Source of the DNA: Climacium dendroides
Lineage: Eukaryota > Streptophyta > Bryopsida > Hypnales > Climaciaceae
Assembly (NCBI GenBank): GCA_950106755.1
Contig: OX467082.1
Location: 18,476,001-18,540,000 of the forward strand
Direction: 5' to 3'
Length of the DNA: 64,000 nt
The translations under genes were made by a program, and so were the position numbers. Of this stretch, positions 61,986 through 64,000 are shown in pieces. Below the pieces are notes generated by a model. It was given only the letters and a program-made list of their open reading frames with translations. It searched no databases and had not been told where the DNA came from. The first letter of the stretch is position 1; each line of letters opens with the position of its first letter.

Positions 61986-62239
61986 GGTAGAAAGATCTAA
62001 ATCAACATTCACTTATGTTGTTATGCATAGATAAAGTCAAAATTATGATGTAGGGTAATTTTTTTAAAAATCTTCTAGACTAATGAAAATAATCAATTTT
62101 CAAAAACCTATACCTATTTCTTGAATTTTTTTGTATTTTTCATGATTTTTTTATGTGTCCAATGAATGACTATGAGCTTACTTGGAGAACAATGGAATCT
62201 AAGTTTTCATAGAAAATATTAGGGGAGATTCGGGGCTTG

Positions 62240-63164
62240 TTAACCCCTAAAAGATCATTTGTCCCCACGGGAGACAATTTGGGTCCGAGTAGGTTTCTAT
62301 TGTCCCAATTTGTAGTGAATGTTTTTGAGATTTTTGAGGTTGTAGAGTTTGCTGAGAATTTTGTGAATATATAGTTTTTGTTTCAATCAGTGCCCAGGAG
62401 AAAAAGTTATAGCACAATAAGCCAAAGACAAAAGTCAACAAGTAGCACAAAAAATCAGAGAAAGTAAAAAAAAGTTATTTTATTTTTCCTAAAATCTTAT
62501 ATTTTTGTCTACATTTGAAGCTTTGATTCATTCCATTTGGACTAGTTATGGGAAAGTTATGAACAATCTTAGTTTTGGGGGCAATCTAAGCATCTTCTTG
62601 AAAAAATAACTTATAGGATTCATTTGTAAATGCAATTTTTACAATTTTTCAAAATAAATTTGTAGACAAGATTGGGCTTTCTTTTCAGAACAATCTCACT
62701 GTTGGGATTATCATATGTCAATTCCATCTTAAAGCTATTAATGATTTAGTTTTTCCTTCAATCTTTAACCTACTTCTACTTAACAATTTTTTAATAATGA
62801 GTGAAAATTAAGTGTTTTTTTGTTGAATTTTTTTCCTTAGATTATCAACTCAACTATTCAACATAAAAACTTAGAAAATCAAAATTAACAGTGCAAAAAA
62901 TTTTAGGTAAAAAGATTCAAAGCCAAAAATTCTAGTCAAGCAAGTTGCAAAAAAACTTGTTTTCTTTACTTTGGATGCAAATATCTTGCAATCTATGTGG
63001 TCAAATTTGATGAAATTTTTATTACATGTTCAAACAAGATCCTACGGTTGGATTTTGAATAAACATATATCTAATTTTTTTAAACATTATATCTAATATA
63101 GAGTGCATAGAATTACATGTAAAACATTATAACAAACTTAGGACTTTAGGAGTTTAGGGGTTAA
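62240..63164. mobile_element. TTAA-bounded (piggyBac-like) element
   Basis: Starts TTAACCCCTAAAAGATC and ends TAGGAGTTTAGGGGTTAA, so 12 terminal bases (TTAACCCCTAAA) are inverted repeats with TTAA at both borders. 925 bp, non-coding, interior similar to 30.6 kb and 42.7 kb. Confidence 0.6.
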
Positions 63165-64000
63165 AGACTACGAGTCCGAGGACTCTTGGGAACCTGGGAA
63201 CTGCACCATAGCAACAGTCTGGCATGACCAAAAGACTGCCATGTCATATAAATTTATTTTTTATTTTTTAAATTTCATTAAAAAAATTTAATAGTAATTT
63301 ATGTATTTATGTATTTTTAATTCTGACAGCAAGCCTTTTTTTAAAGGCTAGGGGAACAACGAAGGGAATGGACCTAAAACAACCCTTTCAACCCCCCCAA
63401 AAACCTCTAATGAATGCCCAATTAATTATGAATCTATTTTTTCGGTTTAATTCTCCAATCAATTTAATACCCAAGTGATCATTAGAAATTGTGATAGCAA
63501 GGATTTGAATTTATAGATCAATCACTCATAATACATATGTGTATAGAAGCACCAGCTTTGGTTGTCATGACAATTAATCCGATGAACAATATATAAAAAC
63601 ATGGTCATATTAGAGAAAATCATTCCATAAAAAAAATAGTGAAATTAGGTTGTCTTAACAATTAGGTTGCCTTACTCAAAGAAGTTATCTCATGACTTTA
63701 GTGCTTGTCAACATGGAGGCACATGCAACTCTCTAAACCAAGGGCAAAAACTAGTACACTAATCAATATTTTTTTTAACTTTTGAGAAGGAGCCAATTGG
63801 TTCTTTAATACTCATGTAATACTTGGGTGATACTTGGTGATACCTATATGAAATTAGGTGATACTTAGGTAAAATTTGGCTATTAGTCTTTAAATGCAGT
63901 AGTAATTTGTCTATTTTCCCCCCAAAATTTCTATTACAAAAAATAGCCAAGATCATTTGGTTGTAGCCAAGTGGCAAAAATTTGTGTATAAAAAAACTCT
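63165..64000. other. AT-rich end of window, nothing recognised
   Basis: No coding signal. Short repeats of GGTGATACTT occur near 63825-63870. Confidence 0.5.

Overview
This window looks like nuclear DNA of a land plant. It has spliced genes with GT-AG introns, a plant-type FUSED/TWO-IN-ONE (TIO) kinase gene, plant-style leucine-rich repeats with phase-2 introns, CACTA, hAT and Tourist-like transposons, and short CCCTAAA telomere-like arrays. The long AT-rich, repeat-filled gaps and short introns would suit a bryophyte or other seed-free plant, but that placement is a guess. No viral, bacterial, rRNA or confident tRNA genes were seen.

Host genes. (1) <199-4821: the 3' part of a secreted-type protein in which one exon encodes nearly 50 PPNFTFPPLPQ-like units, followed by about four leucine-rich repeats and a Cys-rich tail. 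(2) 19752-29426: a complete 24-exon TIO/FUSED kinase of 1379 residues, with its leader region at about 17.9-19.75 kb. (3) 35551-37889: a 3-exon, 215-residue protein with a long hydrophobic core, probably of the LDIP/promethin lipid-droplet type. The rest of the first 44 kb and the last 4 kb is AT-rich DNA with several non-autonomous transposon families, many with exact target-site duplications (TSDs).

The main discovery is at 44488-59822. Matching 10-bp inverted ends (CAGGGTTGTC) are bordered by identical 8-bp direct repeats (TCACAAAC at 44480-44487 and 59823-59830). I read this as one 15.3-kb hAT transposon. It carries a full-length hAT transposase (45062-47176), an acidic downstream reading frame (to 48153), a protein-kinase-like gene on the minus strand (50379-48718) and a coiled-coil RING-H2 gene (55572-57776). 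A CGTCC/GACGG-rich array, then a TATA-like box, then a leader of about 200 nt precedes each of the three main genes, and a fourth array forms the right end. The transposase may therefore bind and co-regulate its cargo (inference). The kinase-like and RING frames are broken only by in-frame stops, mostly TAG, and the frame after the transposase by two in-frame TAGs plus one frameshift. This fits slow decay of methylated DNA or, less likely, recoding.

The middle of the giant element (50.75-55.05 kb) is AT-rich and holds two telomere-like patches and two copies of a smaller inverted-repeat element that also occurs at 33.1 kb. Other elements include a 2-kb CACTA transposon, two sister CACTA MITEs, several TTAACCCCTAAA-ended (piggyBac-like) elements, a hAT MITE with an 8-bp TSD, a Tourist-like MITE, and a hairpin MITE whose empty site is preserved in a neighbouring duplicate.
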